This document shows, in pieces, positions 52,745 through 60,886 of a stretch of 64,000 nucleotides of DNA. The position numbers and the translations under genes were made by a program. Position 1 is the stretch's first letter, and every line of letters begins with the position of its first letter. This stretch comes from Stutzerimonas stutzeri. GTDB lineage: Bacteria; Pseudomonadota; Gammaproteobacteria; Pseudomonadales; Pseudomonadaceae. The notes under the pieces were generated by a model, which was not told where the DNA came from, did no database searches, and saw only the letters and a program-made list of their open reading frames with translations. The stretch covers positions 4,471,032-4,535,031 of the forward strand of contig NZ_CP007441.1 in NCBI RefSeq assembly GCF_000590475.1, written 5' to 3'.

Positions 52745-53482
52745 CTACAGCGCATCGTGAAAGATGATCCCCGCCGCGTAGCGGTGGCCAGTGCGGATGC
52801 GGCTTACCCCGTGCCGCATGTTGACTCGATAGAAACCCCGTTTGCCTGGGATCGGTCGGTGCCGGCCTGCAAATATCACGGCGTCACCCAGTTGGAGGGG
52901 GACGACTTCCGCGCGGGACTGCATCCTTGGGCGCTGCTCGGTGAGCACGAACTCGCCGCCCGTGTAATCGTGGCCCGGTCGAGACAGCAGAATCGTGGCT
53001 TGCAGCGGAAAGGTATGTTCCCCGTAGACATCCTGATGCAGACAGTTGTAGTCGTCCTGACCGTACCGCAGCAACAAGGGTGTAGGCCGCGACTGCCCTG
53101 CGGCGTGGCAGAGGGCGAGGAAATCGGCAAGTACCAGCGGATAGCGCATGTCAATGCGTAACGCCTGATTCCAACGGTTGGTGACGGGCGCCAAGTGGGG
53201 ATAGAGCGCGGTTCTCAATTCGCCGATGAGCGACCCAAGCGGATAACCGAAATACTTGTATTCACCACGACCGAAACCATGGCGCTGCATGACGACTCGG
53301 TTTCGGAAAATCTCGTCCCGGTCATACAACTCGATCAGTAGCTTGCATTCTCGCGGTGAAAGCAGCCCTTTGAGCACGGTATAGCCGTATGCATCCAAGT
53401 CCTCAGCGGCCTGCAGCCAGTCGAACCCACTGATCCGCTGCTCGATCGTGTCACAACCCAAGCCACCTGTTGAACTGGTCAT
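52745..53482 (-). CDS. 2-oxoglutarate/Fe(II)-dependent oxygenase
   Basis: A 245-residue oxygenase of the prolyl-hydroxylase-like superfamily. The iron ligands are likely the His and Asp of CLHQDVYGEH and a distal His in MRHGVSRI; an Arg after it may bind 2-oxoglutarate. An N-terminal helical part (LDAYGYTVLKGLLSPREC) is typical. The target is unknown. It is convergent with the GFA-family gene, with 186 bp between. Confidence 0.85.
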   Translation of the reverse strand: MTSSTGGLGCDTIEQRISGFDWLQAAEDLDAYGYTVLKGLLSPRECKLLIELYDRDEIFRNRVVMQRHGFGRGEYKYFGYPLGSLIGELRTALYPHLAPVTNRWNQALRIDMRYPLVLADFLALCHAAGQSRPTPLLLRYGQDDYNCLHQDVYGEHTFPLQATILLSRPGHDYTGGEFVLTEQRPRMQSRAEVVPLQLGDAVIFAGRHRPIPGKRGFYRVNMRHGVSRIRTGHRYAAGIIFHDAL

Positions 53483-53760
53483 CGCTCACCCTGCTCTTGC
53501 CGTTCGCATGCACCCCAAGCGATACCCGTCAGCGATAAGCGCGCTGATAGCCCACTCGGCCTTGCTCTGCACCTAAATCATGAGTGGCCTGCTCGTCTGC
53601 GTTAGTCGACTCAGTGTGGACTGGCGCGCCTGTGCCCGCATTCCGCTTCTAGCTTTCGAACACGGATGGAGGATCCGTTTCAACAGGCGACCATGAGCCG
53701 TTTTTTTTCGATCAAGGCGCCTCCGGGCGTTTGGATTGCAACGCACCGGATGCACGGCAC

Positions 53761-53795
53761 AAAAAAAGCCCCGCATCAAACGATGCGGGGCTTTT
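53761..53795 (-). terminator. Orphan rho-independent terminator
   Basis: A perfect 14-bp stem (53764-53777 with 53782-53795, GC-rich, loop AAAC) is followed on the minus strand by a run of seven T (complement of 53761-53767). No certain gene ends here on either strand, so the transcript it stops is unknown. Confidence 0.85.
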
Positions 53796-53821
53796 CCGAT
53801 TTAGGCTGAGTCCTATCCCTT

Positions 53822-54010
53822 TTAGCCGCTCCGAGCAGCAATCCTCACGCCGGCCCTGGCGCTTGCGAAATCCTTCGCGGCAGCCTTACCCAGCCCAAGC
53901 GAGGCAAGCTGGACGCCGGTGCTAGGCGCACCATGACGCATCGAAGTGCGACAGGGTGCGGCTAGCATCGGCAGCAGGATTAAGAGAAGCAACGATGGCA
54001 AAAGTTCCAC
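53822..54010 (-). CDS. Possible small lipoprotein-like ORF (weak)
   Basis: A 62-codon frame starts with GTG at 54010 and reads MELLPSLLLLILLPMLAAPC, a hydrophobic signal-like start with a lipobox-like LAAPC. It ends 27 bp before a strong minus-strand terminator. There is no ribosome binding site before the GTG and no recognised family, so it may be chance; its fit with the terminator is the only reason to list it. Confidence 0.18.
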   Translation of the reverse strand: MELLPSLLLLILLPMLAAPCRTSMRHGAPSTGVQLASLGLGKAAAKDFASARAGVRIAARSG

Positions 54011-54366
54011 TTTTGAGATGAAAACGCCATCAGATTAAGCAGACCGTCTGCAGATGCCGTTGCCGATGCGCTCTTTTCCTCCAATGCAGCTGGTCGGAAC
54101 GGAACGCATGGCGCGGCTCGATGCACGCTGGCTCCACATTCCCGTCTCGCTCGTACAGTGCCCGCCAGTGCTGCATGTGCGGGTATAGAGAGCCTGGTGG
54201 CCTTTCGCCGGGGGTCTGCGCGCGATCGACCGTTATATCTCAAGCATTTGTCAGCGGCCGGAACATGACGGGCAAATCGCGGTCAGCTGTCCGTCGCCAC
54301 ACTCCAGCGCAACTGAAAGGCAATGCTTGCCGCCACGGAGCCAGCCTTGAGGAGCCAGGCCACTCG

Positions 54367-55695
54367 ATGACCGCGATCACGACTCTTTTCAACAAACTCA
54401 AGCTCTATCTGTTCAACGCGTCGTGGATGATGGCGGAGCGGCTGCTGAACATCGGCGTGGGCTTCCTCATGGCGATCCTGCTGGCCCGCTATCTGGGGCC
54501 GGAACAGTTCGGGATTCTCGCCTATGCCATTTCCATGACCGCCATCTTTGCTTCTGCCGGCCATATGGGCCTGGCTGGGCTGGTGGTGCGGGAGGTAGTG
54601 AAGCAGCCAGATAAGGTTCCGGAAACCCTGGGCACCACGTTCATGCTGAAACTGACCGGCATGGCGCTCGGGTTCGCTCTCATCCTTCTTTACGCGGTGT
54701 TGTTCGAGGAAGTTGGCGGCACGGAATTCTGGATGCTGCTGGTCGTTGCCTCGGCCATCTTCTTCCAGACATTCGATGTGGTGGAGTACTGGTTCCAGTC
54801 ACAGGTACAGGCCAAGTATCCGGCCATCGCGAAGTCCAGCGCGATTCTGCTGTCGGCCGCCATCAAGCTGTTGCTGGTGTTCAGCGGTGCCGGAGTCGTG
54901 GCCTTTGCTTTCGCCCATACCGCCCAGTTCGTGATGGCTGCGGTGATCCTGGCACTGCTCTACAAGGGCACCACGACTGTCTCGCTGATGAGCTGGAAAG
55001 CCAGCTTCGCCAAGGCCAGGGAGCTGCTCAGCCAGGGGTGGATCATCTACCTCGGCTCGATCTTCGCCGTGATCTACATGAAGATCGACCAAGTCATGCT
55101 CAAGTGGATGGTCGGCGCCGAGGAAGTGGGCGTCTATGCCGTCGCCGCGCAACTGTCCGAGGCGTGGTATTTCCTGCCGACCGCCATCGTCGCCTCCTTC
55201 TTTCCCAAGCTGATCAAGTTGCATGAGGCCGATTCGGCGCTATTCAACCGGCGGTTCCAACAGCTGCTCGACGTGCTATTCGTCCTCGCCATAGTCGTTG
55301 CGGTGCTGGTGTCACTTGTCGCCGGGCCGCTGATTGAGCTGCTGTTCGGCGCTGAGTACCAGAACTCCGCATCGATTCTCACCATCCATATCTGGGCGGG
55401 TGTGTTCATCTTCATGCGTGCGGCGTTCAGTCGCTGGATCCTGATCGAGGGCGCGCTGATGTTTTCCCTGATTACCCAAGGCCTCGGCGCGCTGGCCAAC
55501 ATCGGTCTTAACCTGGTGTTAATCCCGCAGTACGGCGGCGAAGGCGCAGCCATGGCGACCCTCATTTCTTACGCAGTCGCTTCGTACGCTGCGCTGATGG
55601 TGCACAAGAAGACCCGCCCGGTGTTCTTCATGATGACCAAGTCGATGTTCAGTCCAGTTCGTTATGTATTCAATGCCGTAGGAGCAGTCCGATGA
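54367..55695 (+). CDS. Polysaccharide flippase (Wzx-like)
   Basis: A 442-residue inner-membrane protein with about twelve hydrophobic segments. The N-terminus (MMAERLLNIGVGFLMAILLARYLGPEQFG) has the ARYLGPxxxG signature of the flippase family. It should translocate a lipid-linked glycan. The ATG at 54367 was chosen because MTAITTLFNKLKLYLFNAS starts just before the first membrane helix; the upstream extension has non-coding character. It overlaps the next gene by 4 bp. Confidence 0.9.
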   Translation: MTAITTLFNKLKLYLFNASWMMAERLLNIGVGFLMAILLARYLGPEQFGILAYAISMTAIFASAGHMGLAGLVVREVVKQPDKVPETLGTTFMLKLTGMALGFALILLYAVLFEEVGGTEFWMLLVVASAIFFQTFDVVEYWFQSQVQAKYPAIAKSSAILLSAAIKLLLVFSGAGVVAFAFAHTAQFVMAAVILALLYKGTTTVSLMSWKASFAKARELLSQGWIIYLGSIFAVIYMKIDQVMLKWMVGAEEVGVYAVAAQLSEAWYFLPTAIVASFFPKLIKLHEADSALFNRRFQQLLDVLFVLAIVVAVLVSLVAGPLIELLFGAEYQNSASILTIHIWAGVFIFMRAAFSRWILIEGALMFSLITQGLGALANIGLNLVLIPQYGGEGAAMATLISYAVASYAALMVHKKTRPVFFMMTKSMFSPVRYVFNAVGAVR

Positions 55696-56750
55696 GCCTC
55701 ATGTCTCTCGCCAGAGCCTTGCCCGAGCCAGTCAAGCATGCGATCAAGGCGACCCGGGACAATACCAATCTGGCCCTGGTCCGCCTGTTTTCCTCCAACG
55801 GCTTTTTGTCCTCACTCTATTACTGCCTGATCAGCCGCGAGTTCGACCGGGAGCACCGTGCCGTACTGCTCGGCCGTCTCAAGTTCGCCCGGCTGATGCG
55901 CGGTAAGGGCGAGAACGACGCTTTCTTGCGGCGTAACGTCCATCGCTTGGAGAAAGGGCTGATCATGCGGCCGCGTCGTGCCACCTTTGCTGAGGATTAC
56001 ATAGGCCCGACAGTCGCTTGCTACGCCGATGCAACCCAGGCCGGAGTGAACAGCGGCCAGCAACGGTGGGCCAACGATGTCCTTACCGACTATTTCTCCG
56101 CCGTCGGCAGCACCTCGCGCATCGATTCGGCCAGGCAGGCCTTTTCCAGCACTGAGGGTGGCGACGACGCGAGCCGCTGCGTGCCCTACCCGCACAGCCA
56201 ACTGCCGGACTGCCCGGTCAGCTATGACGAGCTGATGGTGCTGTTCCGCCGGCGCCGCTCGGTGCGCTGGTATCAGGACAAGCCCGTCAGCAACGCGCTG
56301 CTGGAGCAGGCGGTCCGTGCCGCGGCGCTGGCGCCTTCGGCCTGCAATCGCCAGCCGTTCCGTTTCTATGTCAGCAACGGCAAGGAAAAGGCCGCCGAGG
56401 TCGCCAAGTGCGCCGGCGGCACTGCGGGCTTCCACGACAACCTGCCGTGCGTAATCGCCGTGGTCGGCGATCTGGGCTGCTACCCCGAAGCGCGCGACCG
56501 CCACGTGGTCTATATCGACGGTTCGCTGGCAGCGATGCAACTGATGCTGGCCCTGGAGAGCCTGGGCCTGTCCAGCTGCTCGATCAACTGGCCGGACGTC
56601 GAAGAACGCGAGCGCCAACTGGCAAAGATTCTGGGCCTGGCCTACCACGAGCGCACCGTGATGCTGCTCGCCGTGGGTTACGCCGATCCAACGGGAGGGA
56701 TTCCTTATTCGGACAAGAAGACCGAGAAAGACTTGATCGTATACAACTGA
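55692..56750 (+). CDS. Nitroreductase family protein in polysaccharide group
   Basis: A 352-residue protein. The C-terminal half (from about 175) is a nitroreductase-type FMN domain: RRRRSVRWYQDKPV, LAPSACNRQPFRFYVSN and IDGSLAAMQLMLALESLGLSSCSINW. The first 170 residues are an additional N-terminal region with a basic helix-rich stretch (GENDAFLRRNVHRLEKGLIM), seen in nitroreductases of surface-polysaccharide loci. It may carry out a redox step on a glycan or lipid carrier; this is inferred from neighbours only. Confidence 0.85.
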   Translation: MSLMSLARALPEPVKHAIKATRDNTNLALVRLFSSNGFLSSLYYCLISREFDREHRAVLLGRLKFARLMRGKGENDAFLRRNVHRLEKGLIMRPRRATFAEDYIGPTVACYADATQAGVNSGQQRWANDVLTDYFSAVGSTSRIDSARQAFSSTEGGDDASRCVPYPHSQLPDCPVSYDELMVLFRRRRSVRWYQDKPVSNALLEQAVRAAALAPSACNRQPFRFYVSNGKEKAAEVAKCAGGTAGFHDNLPCVIAVVGDLGCYPEARDRHVVYIDGSLAAMQLMLALESLGLSSCSINWPDVEERERQLAKILGLAYHERTVMLLAVGYADPTGGIPYSDKKTEKDLIVYN

Positions 56751-56758
56751 GGTAAGCG

Positions 56759-57943
56759 ATGATTATCGAGATCAGAAAGGCAGGCTTCGTCAATAAAGGC
56801 GCTGAGCTGATGTTGCACGCGGCGCTGCAGAAGCTGAAGGCCCGGTATCCAGACGCTACCTTCGTCATGGCACCCACTCCGAAGAAAGCCGAGCAGCCGT
56901 TCCGCAAGCTGGTCCAGCTGGGTTTTTATCCCAAGGCCTGGCTGTGGCGCTATGGGATTCAATGGGGCACTTTGGCCAATTTCGCGCCGCGCCAGCTCCG
57001 CGAAATGTACGGCGTGGTGCTGGATAAAGAGGTTGATGTGGTCATCGACGCGGCCGGCTTCGCCTACAGCGATCAATGGGGCGAGAGCCCCTGCGCCGAG
57101 CTCGCGCAGTCGGCCAAGCGCTGGAAGAAGAACGGCACCCGCGTAATCCTCATGCCCCAGGCGCTTGGGCCGTTCAAGTCGGAGAAGAACCAGGCGGCGA
57201 TGAAGACCGTGGTTAACAACGTCGACTTGATCTTCCCGCGCGAACGCGTCTCCTACGAGCACCTGACTGGCCTGGTCGGCGAGCAGAGCAAGATCAAGCA
57301 GTCGCCGGACTTCACCAATCTGATTACCGGCGTGCTTCCGTCGGGTTTCGATACCGAGCAGAACCGGTTCTGCATCGTGCCCAACTGCAGGATGCTCGAT
57401 AAAACCGACCAGCAGACCCGCGATGCCTACCTGCCGTTTCTGATCAGCTGCACGCGTTACTTGCTGGAAAAGAACGCCAAGCCCTTTGTCTTGGTGCATG
57501 AAGGCAAGGATGACCAACGGCTGGCTGATGAGTTGTCGGCAGCCGTCGGCGGCATCCCGATCGTCAAGGAAAGCGGCGCGCTGGAGATCAAGGGCATCCT
57601 CGGGGCCTGTAGCGGCACCCTGGGCAGTCGTTTTCATGGCCTGGTCAGTGCGTTGTCTCAGGGCGTGCCGGCGCTGGCGACGGGTTGGAGCCACAAGTAC
57701 CAGATGCTCTTCGAAGACTACGGATTTCCCGAAGGGCTGGTGCAGGTCACCACCGACGAGGCCGAGATCAAGCGCAAGATCGATCTGGTGATCGACGAGA
57801 GCGAGCGGATCAAGACGCTGATCCAGGCGCGCACCGATCAGCTCAAGCAACAGTCCGAGCAGATGTGGCAGCAGGTCTTCGCGGTGATCGATCAATGCGA
57901 GCGCATCCGCCACGATCGCCACGCGGCGGTAGGCGCGGTCTGA
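56759..57943 (+). CDS. Polysaccharide pyruvyl transferase family protein
   Basis: A 394-residue protein of the PS_pyruv_trans family, enzymes that add pyruvate ketals to sugars. The start MIIEIRKAGFVNKGAELMLHAAL, the central VILMPQALGPFKSEKN and the late GSRFHGLVSALSQGVPALATGWSHKY are typical. It lies 8 bp after the nitroreductase gene. The glycan it modifies is not encoded here. The C-terminal tail is a likely coiled helix. Confidence 0.9.
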   Translation: MIIEIRKAGFVNKGAELMLHAALQKLKARYPDATFVMAPTPKKAEQPFRKLVQLGFYPKAWLWRYGIQWGTLANFAPRQLREMYGVVLDKEVDVVIDAAGFAYSDQWGESPCAELAQSAKRWKKNGTRVILMPQALGPFKSEKNQAAMKTVVNNVDLIFPRERVSYEHLTGLVGEQSKIKQSPDFTNLITGVLPSGFDTEQNRFCIVPNCRMLDKTDQQTRDAYLPFLISCTRYLLEKNAKPFVLVHEGKDDQRLADELSAAVGGIPIVKESGALEIKGILGACSGTLGSRFHGLVSALSQGVPALATGWSHKYQMLFEDYGFPEGLVQVTTDEAEIKRKIDLVIDESERIKTLIQARTDQLKQQSEQMWQQVFAVIDQCERIRHDRHAAVGAV

Positions 57944-57984
57944 GCCTCGACGGCAGCGACCTGTTGAGGCATTGAAAGGGCAGC

Positions 57985-58000
57985 GTGGGCTTCAGCCCAC
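57985..58000. repeat. REP-like inverted repeat between convergent genes
   Basis: GTGGGCTTCAGCCCAC is a 7-bp stem with a 2-nt loop, the same unit as at 36804-36821. It lies between the pyruvyl-transferase gene and dedA, and may help end both transcripts. Confidence 0.65.
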
Positions 58001-58004
58001 CTGC

Positions 58005-58610
58005 TCAGTCAGGCCGGGCAAAACGCTGGCGGAGCAGCCGGTACAGGTAGTAAAGGACGAACAGAACCACCACGCCGGTTGAGATCGGGTCGAGGTACTC
58101 CGCGACCTTCTCGTATTGCGATTCGAGCGCAAAACCCGCCAGCGCCAGCAGGGCCGTCCAGATCAGCGAACCCAGGCTCGAATAGATCAGAAACAGGGTC
58201 ATCGGCATACCGACGATACCGGCCGGCACCGAGATCAGCGTTCGCACCGCCGGCATCAGACGGCCGAAAAACACCGCCGCCTTTCCATGCCGGTCGAACC
58301 AGCGACTCGCCGCGTCGATGTCTTTCGTCGACAGCGTCAGCCAGTGTCCCCAGCGTTTGGCCAGACGCTTCATGCGCGTCTGGCCAAGCTTGGCGCCGGC
58401 GTAATACCAGGGCAGCGCACCCACCACCGAGCCGGCCGTGCCTACGGCAATGACGCCGACGAAGTTCAGCTCGCCACGCGCCGCGACGAAGCCGGCCAGC
58501 GGCATGATCAGCTCCGAGGGGATAGGTGGAAAGATGTTTTCCAGCAACATCAGCGCGAACACGCCGAGATAGCCAAATGCCGAAACCACTTCGACGATCT
58601 TGTCGAACAT
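58005..58610 (-). CDS. DedA family membrane protein
   Basis: A 201-residue inner-membrane protein of the DedA/SNARE-associated family, some of which move undecaprenyl phosphate or other lipids across the membrane. Typical features: ENIFPPIPSELIMPLAGFVA near the start and FFGRLMPAVRTLISVPAGIVGMP in the middle. It starts 2 bp after the stop of the cytochrome c gene, so it may be the last gene of the oxidase operon. Confidence 0.93.
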   Translation of the reverse strand: MFDKIVEVVSAFGYLGVFALMLLENIFPPIPSELIMPLAGFVAARGELNFVGVIAVGTAGSVVGALPWYYAGAKLGQTRMKRLAKRWGHWLTLSTKDIDAASRWFDRHGKAAVFFGRLMPAVRTLISVPAGIVGMPMTLFLIYSSLGSLIWTALLALAGFALESQYEKVAEYLDPISTGVVVLFVLYYLYRLLRQRFARPD

Positions 58611-58612
58611 CG

Positions 58613-59857
58613 CTACCTCTGTCGTGACTGGGATGGATTGAGCGCCTCTTCCGCCAGGGGAGGCGACGCGTCTGACGGCAGCGAAGCGTAATAATCCGCC
58701 ACCGCTTGCATCTGCTCCGGCGTGAGGCGCTGCGCGGCGCTATGCATGACGTTGGCGTATTCACTGCCACCGCGCTGGCCGGCGGTGAACAATTCCAGCT
58801 GCTGCTTCAGGTAGCCGCTGTACTGTCCTGCAATACCAGGGTACATCGGGTTGCGCGGCGAGCGCTTCGGTCCGTGGCAATGCACACAAGACGGCACACC
58901 CCGTTCCGGCACGCCGCGTTCGGCCAGTGCCCGGCCGCGCTCGAGCGCTTCAGCCGAGGCTTGGGGTTCATCCGCTCGGGTAGACACCGGCAGCTCAGCG
59001 TAATGCCTGGCCAGCGCCTTCAACACAGACGGCTCAAGTCCGGCGGCGATCGGCTGCATGATGCCGCTGTAGCGCTGGCCTCCGGCGTAGGCCTGCAAGG
59101 CGCCGAGCAAATAGGCCTGGCTCTGCCCGGTCAGCCGTGGCACGGCCCCGCCACGCCCGTTTCCATCAATGCCATGGCAGCGGCTGCAGTCGGCCAGCAC
59201 CGGGCCCAGCGCATCGTCCTGAGTCCCGGCACCTTCGGCGGTCCGTGACCCGCGGCTGTCCTCAGTGCGATCCCCTAGCGCAAGCTCGCGATAGCGCTGC
59301 TCGGACATCCCCGGCAGCGCTTGCAGGAAGGCCACCACTGCCCAGACTTCATCGTCGCGCTGCGGCGCCGGCCAGGCGGGCATGGCGGTGAATTTGACGC
59401 CATGCTTGACGATAAGGAACAGCTCCTGGGGCTCCCAGTGCGCTATGCGCGGCGGCAGGAATGGCGGTTCGGGTGTCATCTGCTGCACGATCAGCGAGCG
59501 CTTCTTTCCGGGCCCGCCATGACAGGCGAGGCAACCGGTGTGATAATGCCCGGCGCCTTTGAGCACCCATGCCGGATCGTCGAGCGGCGGCACCTCGATG
59601 CCCATCGATTGGGTGCTGACCGCGCGGCGCATTACGTAGTGCAGTATCCAGCCGGTCGCCTTCCAATGCCCGGAGCTGGCGCTGATCGCGACCAGCCCCA
59701 GCGAGGCGAGCAGAAAGCCGCCCGCCCCGGCGAGCACCGACAGCAGCGCGATGCCCGCCACCACACGTCGCCAGGAGCCACCGGTCAGCCAGCGCAACCC
59801 GCGACGCACCGGCATCGCCACGCGGCAGAACAACGACCTAGCTGAGCGAGACGACAT
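58613..59857 (-). CDS. Membrane-anchored three-haem cytochrome c
   Basis: A 414-residue protein with one N-terminal membrane anchor (about residues 32-55) and three CxxCH haem sites: CLACH, CSRCH and CVHCH. The first domain includes ELFLIVKHGVKFTAMPAWP, a pattern of cytochrome c domains found with oxidase genes; the other two resemble cytochrome c4-type halves (GQSQAYLLGALQAYAGGQR; GQYSGYLKQQLELFTAGQR). It likely passes electrons to the oxidase encoded upstream. The ATG at 59855-59857 has CAGGAC upstream and overlaps the ctaG-like gene by 20 bp. Confidence 0.9.
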   Translation of the reverse strand: MSSRSARSLFCRVAMPVRRGLRWLTGGSWRRVVAGIALLSVLAGAGGFLLASLGLVAISASSGHWKATGWILHYVMRRAVSTQSMGIEVPPLDDPAWVLKGAGHYHTGCLACHGGPGKKRSLIVQQMTPEPPFLPPRIAHWEPQELFLIVKHGVKFTAMPAWPAPQRDDEVWAVVAFLQALPGMSEQRYRELALGDRTEDSRGSRTAEGAGTQDDALGPVLADCSRCHGIDGNGRGGAVPRLTGQSQAYLLGALQAYAGGQRYSGIMQPIAAGLEPSVLKALARHYAELPVSTRADEPQASAEALERGRALAERGVPERGVPSCVHCHGPKRSPRNPMYPGIAGQYSGYLKQQLELFTAGQRGGSEYANVMHSAAQRLTPEQMQAVADYYASLPSDASPPLAEEALNPSQSRQR

Positions 59858-60467
59858 CGCGCTTGTCCTGTAACAGTCCACCGAGCAGACACAACCCGCC
59901 GATCAGGTAGCTGGTGCCGCCGAACACCAGCATGATCACGCCGCCCAGTTGTTGGTCCTCCAGCGGGCTCAGGCCCGACAGCGCCGAGCCAGTGTGTTCG
60001 AACAGTGGTCGGCTGGACATCGCCAGCAGCACGCCGAGCAGTGTCATGTGCATGGAAGTCAGCAGCAGCCCGGCGATTCCGGCCAGGGCACGTCGATGCC
60101 TGACCCCGCCGAATGCCGCGAGCCACACCAGCAACCCGACGAACAGGTAGCTGCCCTGCTCCAGCATTTGCGCGTCCGTGGAGGTTCGCGCCGCATGATG
60201 CAACGCCGGCATGTGCCAGGCCCACACTACGAACAGCTCGATCACCGAGGCCAGAATCGGTGAGAAAAGAAAAGGCATCCGGCTGGAAAGGTCCAGCCGG
60301 CCGCCAGCCAGTCCGATCGCCATCAATGGCGCCGCCACCGCCACCACCATCACGTGCATCAGCATATGACCGACGAACAGCTGATCGGCCATGGCGGGCA
60401 GCGGACCGAGCCAGACCACCGCCAGCGTGACCAGCGCCAGCATCAGCGACAGGGGGCGCCAGATCAT
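59838..60467 (-). CDS. ctaG: CtaG-type (caa3_CtaG) cytochrome c oxidase assembly protein
   Basis: A 209-residue multi-span membrane protein of the caa3_CtaG family, linked to copper insertion or assembly of cytochrome oxidases. Characteristic stretches are GHMLMHVMVVAVAAPLMAIG and ELFVVWAWHMPALHHAA, rich in His and Met for copper. Start at 60467 gives a 4-bp ATGA overlap with the previous gene. It is not homologous to Cox11-type CtaG despite the shared name. Confidence 0.88.
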   Translation of the reverse strand: MIWRPLSLMLALVTLAVVWLGPLPAMADQLFVGHMLMHVMVVAVAAPLMAIGLAGGRLDLSSRMPFLFSPILASVIELFVVWAWHMPALHHAARTSTDAQMLEQGSYLFVGLLVWLAAFGGVRHRRALAGIAGLLLTSMHMTLLGVLLAMSSRPLFEHTGSALSGLSPLEDQQLGGVIMLVFGGTSYLIGGLCLLGGLLQDKRDVVSLS

Positions 60468-60886
60468 CTGCAGCTCCCGATGAAGACCACGCACAGCGCG
60501 ACGAAAATCGTCGCAACGAAGCTCAGGCCGCTGAGCAGCAGCGTCGAAAAGCCAAGGAAGCGATGACGGTCGCCCGGCGTGTCGAAGTCATGCGGTGCCG
60601 TTGCATTGCCGAACGAGTGATGGCGCCAGCCGCGCCAGCCGGTCAGTGCGATGCCGACCAGCGCAATCAACGTCAGTACGCCGATGGCGAGGCGAATGTC
60701 GCCCAGCTCGCCGCTGCGGCCCGCCACCTTCGCGCACCATACCGCCGTGGCCGTGTAGGACAGCACGAAATGCACAGCCCAGATGGTCGGGCTGAAGGTC
60801 AGCAGCCAAAGCGACTCGCGTTCTTCCGGCGGTGCCTCAGGCGCCTGCTGATCAATGGGCCGCTGTTCGCTCAGGTTTTCACTCAT
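60464..60886 (-). CDS. Small membrane protein of the oxidase operon
   Basis: A 140-residue protein with about three hydrophobic segments (SPTIWAVHFVLSYTATAVW; LAIGVLTLIALVGIALTGW; LLSGLSFVATIFVALCVVF). I do not assign a named family. Overlaps of 4 bp on both sides place it between the fused subunit I-III and CtaG genes, so it may be a small oxidase subunit or assembly helper. The frame is open upstream but only within the oxidase gene. Confidence 0.75.
   Translation of the reverse strand: MSENLSEQRPIDQQAPEAPPEERESLWLLTFSPTIWAVHFVLSYTATAVWCAKVAGRSGELGDIRLAIGVLTLIALVGIALTGWRGWRHHSFGNATAPHDFDTPGDRHRFLGFSTLLLSGLSFVATIFVALCVVFIGSCR

Larger units (their letters stand above)
53483..54366. other. 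Gene-poor region of about 880 bp before the second polysaccharide group
   Basis: No confident gene is seen. It contains a strong terminator (53761-53795), a weak small ORF on the minus strand (53822-54010) and a short hairpin (CAAAAGT/ACTTTTG, 53999-54015). The promoter for the flippase gene must lie in the right part but no clear boxes are seen; no JUMPstart/ops motif was found. Confidence 0.6.

Noticed and set aside
53573..53779. A 68-codon minus-strand frame
   Set aside because: It starts within the orphan terminator stem and has an Arg-rich, low-information sequence.
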